Origin: Phycisphaerales bacterium
Lineage (GTDB): Bacteria > Planctomycetota > Phycisphaerae > WQYP01
DNA length: 32,643 nucleotides
Direction: 5' to 3'
Assembly (NCBI GenBank): GCA_013044165.1
Contig: JABEVB010000185.1
Coordinates: 1 to 32,643, forward strand
Below are positions 8,706 to 19,051 of the stretch, in pieces. Numbering within the stretch: the stretch's first letter is position 1; each line of letters begins with the position of its first letter. The notes beneath the pieces were generated by a model that had not been told where the DNA came from, ran no database searches, and was given only the letters and a program-made list of their open reading frames with translations. Made by a program: the position numbers and the translations under genes.

Positions 8706-10889
8706 ATGACAATCGCCCAAAGTACCATTCTCTCCCATGCCCGCTCCGATGCGATTTTACCGGACCAACCAACGGCCAGTGCCATGGTTACCACCGCCAT
8801 TACACCGCCCACGCTGCCGCCCGAACTTGCCAATGTGCACTTTTTTAACCGTGACCTCTCCTGGCTCGATTTTAATTATCGCGTTCTGGTCGAAGCACAA
8901 GACCCACGTAACCCGCCTCTGGAGCGGGTAAAGTTTCTGGCTATCTTCAACAGCAACACTGATGAATTCTTTATGAAGCGTATCGGCCTGCTGCGTCGTC
9001 TCGCTGCCGCCGACACTGAAAGCACTGGACCCGATGGCCTTGATCCCGCCCAGCGTCTCACCCTTATTCGCAATCGGCTCGCCACTCTCTGCCAGCGGCA
9101 GCACGACATATGGCATCAGGAACTGCGGCCCCTGCTCGAGCAGAACAACATTCTCATCCGCACCATTGACCAACTCACTCCAGCGCAGCAGCACAAGGCG
9201 ACCGAATATTTTCGATCGTTTATTTTTCCGGTGCTTACTCCGCTGGCAATAGATCCCGGCCATCCCTTTCCACTCATCAGCAATTTAAGCCTTTCCATCG
9301 GGGTGCTGCTTCGGCAGCCCGGTCAGAACGATCTACTCTTTGCCCGCGTCAAAGTGCCTCGACTCTTCTCGCGCTGGTACCAAATTGAGGGTGAAGGCCC
9401 CACAACATTTGTGCCTCTGGAAAGCATCATTCAAGGCCAGATGAGCCTGCTGTTCCCGGGTATGCAAGTCGCCGAAGTCCGCTGCTTTCGCGTCACCCGG
9501 GACGCCGAGGTCGAAGCTGAAATTGAAGATTCCGACGATTTACTGGAAGTGGTGCAGGAAGAACTCCGCGCCCGCCGCTTCGCCGAAACGGTCCGCGTCC
9601 AAATTTCGCCGGGCATGTCCGAGCAAATGCGGCAATACTTAATTGACGGGTTGGGCATTGCCGCCGAGCACCTTATTGAAGAATCCGACCCGCTGGGCCT
9701 TGCCGATCTCATGTCGCTGGCGGCCCTGAGCCGGCCGAGCCTTAAATTGCCGCCCTGGCGCCCCATGACTGCTCCGGCACTTATGGACACCGACGCCAAC
9801 ATCTTTGCCCTCATCCGCCAGAGCGACATTCTTGTGCACCACCCGTACGAAAGCTTTGACAGCTCCGTCGAGCGATTCATCCTCTCAGCCGTGCGCGACC
9901 CGCAGGTGCTGGCCATCAAAATGACTCTCTACCGCACCAGCGGCGATTCGCCATTTGTGCCGGCGCTCGTCCAGGCAGCCGAGGCGGGTAAGCAGGTCGC
10001 CGTTCTCGTCGAACTCAAAGCCCGCTTCGATGAAGAAAGTAACATCCAATGGGCCCAGGAGCTTGAAGCGTCGGGGGCTCATGTTGTGTACGGCATTTTA
10101 GGGCTTAAAACACATACCAAAATCGCTCTCGTCGTTCGCCAGGAAGAAAATGCCGTGCGTTCTTACGCCCATATCGCCACGGGCAACTACAATTCGCGCA
10201 CCGCTCAGCTTTACACCGATCTGGGCCTCTTTACCTGCCGCGAAGATTTATGTCTCGACGTGGTAGACCTCTTCGCATTTTTAACCGGCCGTTCGCTTAA
10301 GCAGGACTACCGCAAGCTGCTCGTGGCCCCCGTCAATATGCGAAAACGCTTCATCGAGATGATCCATCGCGAGCTTGAGCACGCCCGCCACGGCCGTCCG
10401 GCACGCATCATTGCTAAAATGAACGCACTTGAAGACACCGAAGTTATTGAATCGCTGTATCGTGCCGGCGCTGCGGGTGTGCGAATTGACTTAATCGTCC
10501 GAGGCTTCTGTTGCCTGCGCCCGCAAGTGCCAGGCCTGAGCGACAACATCCGCGTCACAAGCGTCATAGGGCGTTTTCTCGAACATTCACGCATCTTCTG
10601 GTTTCATAACAACGGCTCCGATCAGTTCTTCATGGGATCAGCCGATTGGATGAGCCGCAATCTAAGCCACCGGGTTGAGGCGGCCACGCCCATCGAACAG
10701 CCCGGCCTGCAGGCTCGCCTCCGCGAAATTCTCGAGATCATGCTCCTCGACAATCGCCAGGCATGGGAACTTGGCGGCGACGGCGTATGGCGCAAACGCC
10801 GCCCCACCGGTGAAGAACCCGACCGTGGAACCCAGCATCGGCTGATGGAGCTAACCCTGCAGCGCAAAGACTCACCAACCCACAAATAG
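8706..10889 (+). CDS. ppk1: Polyphosphate kinase 1
   Basis: FFNRDLSWLDFNYRVLVEAQDPRNPPLERVKFLAIFNSNTDEFFMKR ... VYGILGLKTHTKIALVVRQEENAVRSYAHIATGNYNSRTAQLYTDLGLFT. The true start may be internal to the ORF. Confidence 0.97.
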   Translation: MTIAQSTILSHARSDAILPDQPTASAMVTTAITPPTLPPELANVHFFNRDLSWLDFNYRVLVEAQDPRNPPLERVKFLAIFNSNTDEFFMKRIGLLRRLAAADTESTGPDGLDPAQRLTLIRNRLATLCQRQHDIWHQELRPLLEQNNILIRTIDQLTPAQQHKATEYFRSFIFPVLTPLAIDPGHPFPLISNLSLSIGVLLRQPGQNDLLFARVKVPRLFSRWYQIEGEGPTTFVPLESIIQGQMSLLFPGMQVAEVRCFRVTRDAEVEAEIEDSDDLLEVVQEELRARRFAETVRVQISPGMSEQMRQYLIDGLGIAAEHLIEESDPLGLADLMSLAALSRPSLKLPPWRPMTAPALMDTDANIFALIRQSDILVHHPYESFDSSVERFILSAVRDPQVLAIKMTLYRTSGDSPFVPALVQAAEAGKQVAVLVELKARFDEESNIQWAQELEASGAHVVYGILGLKTHTKIALVVRQEENAVRSYAHIATGNYNSRTAQLYTDLGLFTCREDLCLDVVDLFAFLTGRSLKQDYRKLLVAPVNMRKRFIEMIHRELEHARHGRPARIIAKMNALEDTEVIESLYRAGAAGVRIDLIVRGFCCLRPQVPGLSDNIRVTSVIGRFLEHSRIFWFHNNGSDQFFMGSADWMSRNLSHRVEAATPIEQPGLQARLREILEIMLLDNRQAWELGGDGVWRKRRPTGEEPDRGTQHRLMELTLQRKDSPTHK

Positions 10890-10999
10890 ACGCTATTGCT
10901 CACATGCCACCGCTTAAAGCAGCCCACGCTACCTTCAAAATCCGCCCGCCGCCCTCCAATCGCTTGCATGCAAGGCTACCCTCACCCCACAATACCCTC

Positions 11000-12223
11000 A
11001 TGGTTAAATTAAAAACCCAATGCGATGTTGCCATTATCGGGGGCGGACCTGCAGGCCTTGTGACTGGCATTTTACTGGCACGTCAGCGGCTGGCCGTGCA
11101 CATCTTTGAACGACAGTGCCATCCACGGCATCACATTGGCGAATCGCTGTTGCCCGCAACCTTCCCCATACTCGCCAAGGCGGGCATCAGCCACGAAGAG
11201 CTCGCCAGCCGCTACCAACCCAAATTCGGCGCTCGGTTTTACGATACTCAAATGGATCGCATCACCACCTTTGGTTTTGAATCACACAATACTCATGCTC
11301 CAACACCATCGCTGCAGGTGCTGCGCGAAGATTTTGACTCACTGCTCGTTGAGCGGGCTCGCGCGGCAGGCTGCCTCGTTCAAGAACACTCCGAGGTTGT
11401 GCAGGTGGATTACAACGCCGCCTCACGGCAGCTTACCTTGGCGGACGGCTCCAGTCGCGGCTTTAACTTTGTGGTAGACGCCACCGGTCAGGCGTGCATG
11501 TTTGCCCGCAAAAGCGGCACGCGACAGCTTGTAGATGGCTTCGGGCATGTGGCGGTTTATAACTATTTTGTTGATCTGCCGCCCCACGACCAGCACGACC
11601 CTCGCTACATCACCATGTATGTTTTTGATGGTGGCTGGGTATGGCTCATTCCTCTGGCAGGCGGCATTACCAGCGTTGGCGTGGTGCTTTCAAAACGCTG
11701 CGTTGTGCCGGGCCAAACCCCACAGGAGCAATTTGAGCGAGTAACGGCCACCATGCCTCGACTCCACCGCCGACTGCAGGCCGCCAAGGCAACGGCCCCT
11801 TTCCGCATAATTGCGGATTACAGCTACCGCGTCACCAAAAAACACGGCGATCACTTTTTGCTCGTGGGTGATGCCGCGGGTTTTTTAGACCCCATCTTTT
11901 CCAGTGGCGTACATCTGGCCATTGCATCAGCCGACGCTGCAGCCGATGCCATCCTGAAAACGCTTAAGCACAACGACCCCACCGCCCTGCCCCAGTATGA
12001 TGCATTTATGAATCGCGGCTTTGCGGTTTTCGAGCGATTTGTAGACTGGTTTTATCACCGCCACCTGGTGCGGGACCTCTTTTTTATGCCCAATCAGCCC
12101 GCCAGCATACGCCAGGCAATTGTGGATATTCTTGCCGGCTATGTCTGGGACCTTAACAATCCGCTCATTAAAACGTTAGAAATCTCGCATCAGGCTGGCA
12201 GACCACAATGCGCAACAGTCTAA
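11000..12223 (+). CDS. Flavin-dependent halogenase-like / FAD-dependent oxidoreductase
   Basis: Rossmann motif AIIGGGPAGLVTGILLARQRLAVHIFER, HIGESLLP, PKFGARF with conserved-type Lys, WVWLIP matching WxWxIP, and DAAGFLDPIFSSGVHLA. ATG at 11000 chosen over the 10904 ORF start. Confidence 0.87.
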   Translation: MVKLKTQCDVAIIGGGPAGLVTGILLARQRLAVHIFERQCHPRHHIGESLLPATFPILAKAGISHEELASRYQPKFGARFYDTQMDRITTFGFESHNTHAPTPSLQVLREDFDSLLVERARAAGCLVQEHSEVVQVDYNAASRQLTLADGSSRGFNFVVDATGQACMFARKSGTRQLVDGFGHVAVYNYFVDLPPHDQHDPRYITMYVFDGGWVWLIPLAGGITSVGVVLSKRCVVPGQTPQEQFERVTATMPRLHRRLQAAKATAPFRIIADYSYRVTKKHGDHFLLVGDAAGFLDPIFSSGVHLAIASADAAADAILKTLKHNDPTALPQYDAFMNRGFAVFERFVDWFYHRHLVRDLFFMPNQPASIRQAIVDILAGYVWDLNNPLIKTLEISHQAGRPQCATV

Positions 12224-13452
12224 ACGATCCGGTGGCTCTCACCGGTATGGGAATTGTCAGCAACCAAGGCGTTGGCTGCAGCGCCAGCTGGCGCAGCATT
12301 ACCAACGCGCAGGAGCATTTGGCTCCCTGGCAGCAGCCTTGCGAGCCAAAGCTTGCGGGCATTAACGTTGCTCAAACGCCCCCACTGCCACGGCCCAACG
12401 ATCTGCCGCCAGCGCTTTGGAACAGCCTCGCAGGCACACAGCGGCTTGCGGCCATTGCCGCAGACGAAGCACTCCGCATGGCCTCCCTGCCAACACGCCC
12501 CAAGCGTCGCCCGGTGCCGATTGCGCTTTTTATGGCCACCACTGTTTGCGGCATGGACCTGACCGAACAGTTCTATCGGCAGTACCGCCAGCAGCGGCAA
12601 ACCGCCGACATCGCTTTGCTTAAGCGAGTGCATCCATTTGAAATCAATGTGCTGCTGGCCCATCGCCATCGGCTCACCGGTCCGCGCTGGTTATGTATGA
12701 GTACCTGCGTAAGCTCCGCCATGGCCATCGGTGCCGCCGTAGACTCCATACGCACCGGGCAAGCCAACATCGCCCTCGCCGGCGGCGCAGAGGCGCTATG
12801 CGAAGTTGTGCTCTCCGGCTTTAGCGCCCTCAAACTCGTCGCGCCCGCAGGCTGTACCCCCTTTGCCGCCGGGCGACGCGGCATTACCGTAGGCGAAGGT
12901 TCTGCAGTGCTGGTGCTTGAATCACTTGCCAGCGCTGCCGCCCGGGGCGTACAACCCTTGGCATACATTCGAGGCGTCGGCATGACCTGCGATGCCTACC
13001 ATATCACCGGCCCGGAACCCACCGGCGCTCAACCCATGGCCGCCATGCACCAGGCCTTGCGGCAGGCTGCCATGTGCCCGGACGACATTGGTTACGTTAA
13101 CGCGCACGGCACCGGAACCCGCGACAACGACGCCATGGAAGCCCGCGCTCTGAGCACTGTTTTTGGCTCGCGCACGCAACCTTTTATCAGTTCCACCAAA
13201 CGTCTTACCGGCCATACCTTTGCCGCGGCCGGCGCAATTGAAACGGTTATTACCGCCATGGCTCTGCAACAAGACGTTCTGCCGGCAAATGCCGGTGCCC
13301 CACTGGCAGACCCCGCGCTGGGCGTCAACGTCATCGCCCAGCCTACCGCACGCCACGTTGAACATGCACTAACCTGCAACTTTGCTTTTGGTGGCAACAA
13401 CACGGCGATCGTTATTTCGCGCGGAACGGGCCGAACTTGGGAGACGTTATGA
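12208..13452 (+). CDS. Beta-ketoacyl-ACP synthase II-like (FabF-type) ketosynthase
   Basis: Active-site motifs MSTCVSSAMAIG (Cys), NAHGTGTRDNDAMEA (His), KRLTGHTFAAAGAIE (Lys/His), NFAFGGNN. Overlaps the upstream gene by 16 bp. Confidence 0.93.
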   Translation: MRNSLNDPVALTGMGIVSNQGVGCSASWRSITNAQEHLAPWQQPCEPKLAGINVAQTPPLPRPNDLPPALWNSLAGTQRLAAIAADEALRMASLPTRPKRRPVPIALFMATTVCGMDLTEQFYRQYRQQRQTADIALLKRVHPFEINVLLAHRHRLTGPRWLCMSTCVSSAMAIGAAVDSIRTGQANIALAGGAEALCEVVLSGFSALKLVAPAGCTPFAAGRRGITVGEGSAVLVLESLASAAARGVQPLAYIRGVGMTCDAYHITGPEPTGAQPMAAMHQALRQAAMCPDDIGYVNAHGTGTRDNDAMEARALSTVFGSRTQPFISSTKRLTGHTFAAAGAIETVITAMALQQDVLPANAGAPLADPALGVNVIAQPTARHVEHALTCNFAFGGNNTAIVISRGTGRTWETL

Positions 13453-14354
13453 CCGAGCAAACATCCGATCGCGCAAAAAGCAACTCACCAGGCGCTACGA
13501 CGCTTGGCATTCTTTCGGTCGGTATATGCGCCGGCCCGTTCGCTCATATCAATCAGTTTAAACAAATGCTCGAACGTACACCTCGCGACTCGCGAGCAGA
13601 CACTGCAGCACTCGAGCCTCAAACGGCGGATATTTTTGACCGCTCCGACCGACCAACCATTGCCGACGTCGCCACTGAAGCGCTTAAACAAGTGGCCCCC
13701 GTCGCCACAACCGTGGCCACGGCCAGTCGCACCGCACTGCTTTACTCGAGCGTATGGGGTGACATTCCCGCAACGCACGAATATCTGGAAAGCATGCTCG
13801 CCGACGCCGGAAAATATGCCTCGCCAAGAGCTTTTACGCGGTCCATCTATTCCACAGCCGCGGCAATGGCCGCCATCGCTCTGGGTATTCATGGCCCCTG
13901 CCAAACACTTTCGTTTGATTTTGCTCCGGTGGCTTCGCTCCTCGGGGCCGCATATACGCTGCTGGCAGCCGATCGCGCCGATGTGGTGCTGTTGTGCTGG
14001 GCCGATCAGCATTCGCAGATGTTACAGGAATTGCAGTTGCTTACCGCCAATGCCCGCCTCGGTCATACCGCTCATCGCAACATCCAGCAAACACTGCTAC
14101 ATGGCGCAGTGGCGGTGGCTGTAACCCGCTGCGACTACGCCAACCTGATGGCAACCTGTACCAGTACCACTCACTGCCCCGATGAGCATCAAATGGCGAC
14201 TATCAAGCTACCCAACGACATACAGCAAGGTCACAGCGCGCTACGCCTCATCGCCGGGGCCTTGCTTGCATCAAATGGCCAAGGCATTTCCTGGCTCGAC
14301 GGCCAGGACCGCTCTATCTGTCGCTGGGTACAGGTTACACGCCTGGCACAGTAA
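13449..14354 (+). CDS. Beta-ketoacyl synthase-like partner lacking the active-site Cys (chain-length-factor-like)
   Basis: Thiolase-fold-like pattern STAAAMAAIALGIHGPCQTLSFDFAPVASLLGAAYTLLAADRADVVLLCWAD; the nucleophile elbow reads SFDFAPVAS, without the expected Cys. Starts in an ATGA overlap with the KS gene. Confidence 0.75.
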   Translation: MTEQTSDRAKSNSPGATTLGILSVGICAGPFAHINQFKQMLERTPRDSRADTAALEPQTADIFDRSDRPTIADVATEALKQVAPVATTVATASRTALLYSSVWGDIPATHEYLESMLADAGKYASPRAFTRSIYSTAAAMAAIALGIHGPCQTLSFDFAPVASLLGAAYTLLAADRADVVLLCWADQHSQMLQELQLLTANARLGHTAHRNIQQTLLHGAVAVAVTRCDYANLMATCTSTTHCPDEHQMATIKLPNDIQQGHSALRLIAGALLASNGQGISWLDGQDRSICRWVQVTRLAQ

Positions 14355-14418
14355 CAGTGCTGCAGAGGGCAACGCGCGGCATTATTTAACACCCTGCGGC
14401 ACAAACCGCCGGTGAAAA

Positions 14419-16971
14419 TCATCCCCAGCGAATCAGCCCCGGTTCCAAGCGTTTGTTGATGTTGCCATGATTGGGCATGATGCGAACCGCATAGCCCTGC
14501 TGGCCGCAGTCTGACGTGTGCAGCGCCCCGGCATACCGATACACGCCAGGATCAATATCGCCGGCGAGCATCATATCCTGGCATTTACCATGCTGAATCT
14601 CGCCATGAGCGTCAAGGCCGCCGTAGTACAGTTCTACTTTGATGTCGTCGGGCGTAACCGCTCCAAGCTCAACTTCGGCGGTAATTTTGAGCGCTTCGCC
14701 TGCCTTAAGCGTCCCATCCGCCTCCGCCTTAACGCTGCGAACTTTCACCTGATCCCATGATTTATGCAAACCGGCCTTCCAGTGCGCCAGTTTTGCCGCC
14801 GCCTGGCCATGGTTCTCGCCGAGTTTATAAAATGAATCGCTCGCAGGCAGATAAAACTCCTCGCAGTACTGCTGCACCATTCGGTTCGTGTTGTATACCG
14901 GGCAGATGGTGCTGATGGAGCGCTTCATGCGGCGAATCCAGTTGCGTGGCAACCCGTCAAGCCCCTTGTCGTAAAAGGTTGGAATGACCGACTGCTCCAG
15001 CAGATCAAACAAAATGCGACTTTCAATTTCATCCTGATAGTCGTCGTTGTTGTACTCTTCACCGGCGCCGATCGCCCAGCCGTTTTCCCGGTCGTACGCT
15101 TCGCACCACCAGCCATCCAGCACACTCAAATTAAGAGCACCGTTGATGGCCGCCTTCATGCCGCTGGTGCCCGACGCCTCCATGGGCCGTCGCGGCGTAT
15201 TAAGCCAGACATCCACCCCCTGCACCAGGTGCCGGGCGATATTGGCGTCATAATCTTCAATAAACATCATGCGACCGCGAACATCCTCCCGCGAGCAAAA
15301 GCGAATAATGTCCTGAATAAACCGCTTGCCGCCATCATCGCGCGGGTGCGCTTTGCCGGCAAATATAAACTGCACCGGCATGTTGCTGTTGGACAACATA
15401 CGCAGCAATCGCTCCGGATCACGCATCAACAGCGTCGCTCGTTTGTATGTGGCAAACCGTCGGGCAAAGCCAATGGTCAGCGCCTTGGTGTCGAGCATTT
15501 CGTCGGCACGGCGAAGGTCCATCGCCGAAGCGCCGCGCCGGGCAAGCTGTTCGCGCAGCCGCTGACGGGCAAACACAATGAGCCGATCTTTGCGGCGCTC
15601 GTGCGTGCGCCAAAGCTCCGCGTCAGGAATGCGATCCACGCGCGTCCAAAGCGAATGATCTGCGGGCCGCTCAACCAAATTGGCTCCCAAAAACTCATGG
15701 TACAACCGCGCCATGCCGTCGCCCAGCCATGTGGGCGTATGCACGCCGTTGGTAATATGCCGGATCGGTATTTCAGGCACGGGCACCTCCGGCCAGATGC
15801 GCTGCCACATCCGCCGCGATACGTCCCCGTGCAGTTCGCTTACGCCGTTGCAGTGCCACGCCATACGAAGAGCCAGCACCGTCATGCCGAAAAATTCATT
15901 GCCATCGCTCGGATGCACCCGACCCAGCGACAAAAACTCATCGAGGCTCATGTTAAGCTTCGGATAGTAATTACCCAGGTACCGCGCTACAAGATCACGA
16001 TGAAAAAAGTCGTTGCCCGCTGGCACCGGGGTATGCGTGGTAAACACGTTGCTCGAAGCCACCAGCTCGGCAGCCTGCGGGAAGGTCAGCTTGTCCCGCT
16101 CCATAAGCACGCGGCACCGCTCAACAGCCAAAAATGCCGAGTGGCCTTCGTTCATGTGGCAGATGGTGGGCGTAATGCCCAAAGCGGTCAGAGCGCGAAT
16201 GCCGCCGATACCCAGGAGAATTTCCTGTCGTATACGCATCTCATGGTCGCCACCGTACAGCCGGGCGGTTATGCCTCGATCTTCCGGGCGGTTGTCCTGC
16301 ACGTTGGTGTCCAGCAGATACAGGGCTACGCGGCCCACCTGCACTTTCCAAATCTGCGCCGTCACCTCACCATGCGGAAAGTCAATGCTGATGCGCATCG
16401 GGCGATGTTCAGCGTCGCGCACAAGCGTCAGGGGCATCGAGAAGAAATCATTCTCAGGATTTTGCTCCTGCTGCCAGCCGTCCATGTTCAGCCGCTGATG
16501 AAAATACCCCTCGCGGTATAACAGGCCAACGCCCACCAGCGGCAGGCCCAGTTCGCTGGCGCTTTTCATATGATCGCCCGAAAGCATGCCCAACCCGCCG
16601 GAATAAATCGGCAGCGATTCGTGCAGGCCATACTCCGCCGAAAAATAGGCAATCTGCGCTTTGCTGTTGGGGTGATGAATGCTGAACCATGTCGGCGAGG
16701 CCATGTAATACCGAAAATCGTTCGTGATGCGGGTAAGGTGTGCTAAAAACCCCTCATCCTGAACAGCAGCCCGCAGCTTCTCCTGCTTCACCAGATTAAG
16801 CAAGCGAACCGGATTGTGATTGGTCGCTTCCCACAAATCAGGATCAAGACGGCTGAACAGGCTTACCGCCTCGTAATTCCACAACGACCAAACGTTGTAG
16901 GCCAACTCGTTAAGGGATTGCAATTTTTCCGGAATTGCCGGCACAACCACAAACCTATGTACCGTCGCCAT
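14419..16971 (-). CDS. glgP: Alpha-glucan phosphorylase (GT35, short glgP type)
   Basis: 850 aa; IAYFSAEYGLHESLPIYSGGLGMLSGDHMKSASELGLPLVGVGLLYREGYFHQ, HMNEGHSAFLAVER, RPMEASGTSGMKAAINGALNLSVLDGWW. Confidence 0.96.
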   Translation of the reverse strand: MATVHRFVVVPAIPEKLQSLNELAYNVWSLWNYEAVSLFSRLDPDLWEATNHNPVRLLNLVKQEKLRAAVQDEGFLAHLTRITNDFRYYMASPTWFSIHHPNSKAQIAYFSAEYGLHESLPIYSGGLGMLSGDHMKSASELGLPLVGVGLLYREGYFHQRLNMDGWQQEQNPENDFFSMPLTLVRDAEHRPMRISIDFPHGEVTAQIWKVQVGRVALYLLDTNVQDNRPEDRGITARLYGGDHEMRIRQEILLGIGGIRALTALGITPTICHMNEGHSAFLAVERCRVLMERDKLTFPQAAELVASSNVFTTHTPVPAGNDFFHRDLVARYLGNYYPKLNMSLDEFLSLGRVHPSDGNEFFGMTVLALRMAWHCNGVSELHGDVSRRMWQRIWPEVPVPEIPIRHITNGVHTPTWLGDGMARLYHEFLGANLVERPADHSLWTRVDRIPDAELWRTHERRKDRLIVFARQRLREQLARRGASAMDLRRADEMLDTKALTIGFARRFATYKRATLLMRDPERLLRMLSNSNMPVQFIFAGKAHPRDDGGKRFIQDIIRFCSREDVRGRMMFIEDYDANIARHLVQGVDVWLNTPRRPMEASGTSGMKAAINGALNLSVLDGWWCEAYDRENGWAIGAGEEYNNDDYQDEIESRILFDLLEQSVIPTFYDKGLDGLPRNWIRRMKRSISTICPVYNTNRMVQQYCEEFYLPASDSFYKLGENHGQAAAKLAHWKAGLHKSWDQVKVRSVKAEADGTLKAGEALKITAEVELGAVTPDDIKVELYYGGLDAHGEIQHGKCQDMMLAGDIDPGVYRYAGALHTSDCGQQGYAVRIMPNHGNINKRLEPGLIRWG

Positions 16972-17691
16972 AAAACACCTCGTGTTAAAAACTTACAGCC
17001 AACGCCGGCAACACAAACACAATTGCCCAGCGCAAAAAACTGCCTCCGGCTCCCCCTTAAAACCACGCCCCAAGGGCCAAGGAGGGTCGAGACATTATCG
17101 GGCCTTATCATCGCTTTGCAATTGCATGAGCATTCATCGAACTCGTTCATGCAGTGCCAAGACTCAAAAGCCTGCAATATCCCGCTCCACAACCTCATGT
17201 TGGAGCAAATTCAATACCGTTGGAGGCAGGGTTACTACATTCAGATTTTATATTTTCACACATACGATTTATTCGCCTTATTTCCATAAAAAAACGGAAC
17301 ATGCGTTCCCAACAGCCACTCGCAAACTTCAAGCGGCCGAGAAAACCCCGGCCAGCGGCCGTTAACCGCATGTTTTATCGTCAATTTACAGTGCTGTTCT
17401 CGCTTCAATTTATCGCCCTGCCATCGCGCCAGCAGCTCCACCATCGCCCCAATTGCCCCACAAACTTCCGCAACACCTCCGTTCCGACATCAGTGGCAAA
17501 AAACGCCTGCCGCCTCGCGTCTGCTAAACGCCTCAAAAACGTAACGGATAAGTGCCAACTGTTTGAGACCGGGACAATCTGCAGCGCCTTGAAATAATGC
17601 AGTAAGCGTACCACCTGATTGGGAACCAGAACACAATCTCGTTAATTATTTAAGAATGATACACGGGTATTTGCAACCTGTAGTAGACCAA

Positions 17692-17707
17692 GGTAAAGTA
17701 CTTGTCT
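17692..17707. promoter_or_regulatory. Putative operator-like site GGTAAAGTACTTGTCT upstream of the esterase
   Basis: 12/16 by eye to the inferred motif GGTTAARTAYTTAACC; core AAGTACTT is palindromic. Confidence 0.35.
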
Positions 17708-17871
17708 TATATGATTCGGGCGAGTTGTTTTCGGCGGATTGCCATGTAATTAGTTGCGATGGCATGCTCCCCGGTCGTCCGACGGCGGCAGATGCGCTAC
17801 GCTGCGCCCCTGGTGCTGCCGGAAGAGGCGAAACCTGCCAAGTCCCCAGTGTACCAACAAAGGAGTTCAAG

Positions 17872-18795
17872 ATGACGCGACGCATTTTTTTGTGGTGCCT
17901 TGCTATGTTCTCTACGGCAATGCTGGCCGGGCCGGCGCATGCAGCGCCAGCAGGAAAGGTTATTCCCGTCTGGCCGAAGCTGAATGTGCCCAAAAAGTGG
18001 CAGAACGCCAATAACAATGAATGGCCCACGTTGACAGTCATGCTGGCGCCACATCCCAACGGTACGGCGGTGGTGATATGCCCCGGCGGAGCCTATGCCT
18101 ATCAGGTCATGGGCGGGGAGGGTTATGCACCGGGCCAGTGGATGAACTCCCTGGGCGTGAGTGCATTTGTGCTTAAGTACCGGTTGCCCTTAAGACGCCT
18201 TCCTAAGAATGGTGTACCGCTTCCATTGCAGGATGTACGCCGCGCCGTGCAGATTTTGCGAGCCAATGCACAGAAATGGAAAATTAATCCTGATCGCATA
18301 GGCGTGATGGGCTTCTCGGCCGGTGGGCATCTGGCCGCCATGGCCGGCACACACTTTCTGCCCGGTAACCCGCGTGCAACCGATCCGCTCAACCGCCTGA
18401 GCACCCGACCGGACTTTTTGGTGCTGTGCTACCCGGTGATTTCCATGATGCCCGGACTTACGCATCCGCAGACGCATTTTGAACTGCTCGGGCACAAAGC
18501 TCCGCTGGATCTGGATCGCTACTATTCCAATGAACTCACAGTCTGCAAACTCACGCCGCCAACGTTTATCTGCTGCGCTGCGGACGATAACGTGGTCAAC
18601 CCCCTCAACAGCATTGATTTTTATCACGCACTTAAGACGCTGCATATTCCGGTTAAGTTTGTCGAATTCAAACACGGGCAACATGGCTTCACTATGGGAC
18701 GCAGCGGTACCGATTCGGTGCAATGGCCCGCCGACTGCAAAGCATGGCTCCAGAAAATGAAATTTCTTCCGCCAGCAGCTAGCGCCGGTAAATAG
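17872..18795 (+). CDS. Secreted alpha/beta-hydrolase, carbohydrate esterase / acetylxylan esterase-like
   Basis: Start ATG 17872 preceded by AAAGGAG; signal peptide MTRRIFLWCLAMFSTAMLAGPAHA; VVICPGGAYAY oxyanion region; GFSAGGHLA nucleophile elbow; C-terminal HGFTMGR His. Confidence 0.88.
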   Translation: MTRRIFLWCLAMFSTAMLAGPAHAAPAGKVIPVWPKLNVPKKWQNANNNEWPTLTVMLAPHPNGTAVVICPGGAYAYQVMGGEGYAPGQWMNSLGVSAFVLKYRLPLRRLPKNGVPLPLQDVRRAVQILRANAQKWKINPDRIGVMGFSAGGHLAAMAGTHFLPGNPRATDPLNRLSTRPDFLVLCYPVISMMPGLTHPQTHFELLGHKAPLDLDRYYSNELTVCKLTPPTFICCAADDNVVNPLNSIDFYHALKTLHIPVKFVEFKHGQHGFTMGRSGTDSVQWPADCKAWLQKMKFLPPAASAGK

Positions 18796-19051
18796 CTTGG
18801 GCTGTGCCCACTTTTGGGATCGAACCTGATTGCCGCAAGGCTACGAAGGATCGCATGGCACCACGGCGTGCGGCAAATAGCGAGTAGATCGCCGAGTATT
18901 CGTACGCGGTCATGGCAGCAGCAACAATATCTGACGATGCCGATGGCTTAACCCACGTTCACACTTTGCCGCATTAAAAGGTCCGCATCGGGCGCGCCAG
19001 CCGAGCCGCACCGTCGGCGCCGAGGGTGTTACGGCTGCTGAAATAAATACC

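Noticed and set aside
15229-16521. 430-aa plus-strand ORF
   Set aside because: Antisense shadow of alpha-glucan phosphorylase, no domain-like pattern.
17154-17597. 147-aa ORF and overlapping small ORFs between glgP and the esterase
   Set aside because: No recognisable domain, no convincing ribosome site, multiple competing frames; treated as intergenic.
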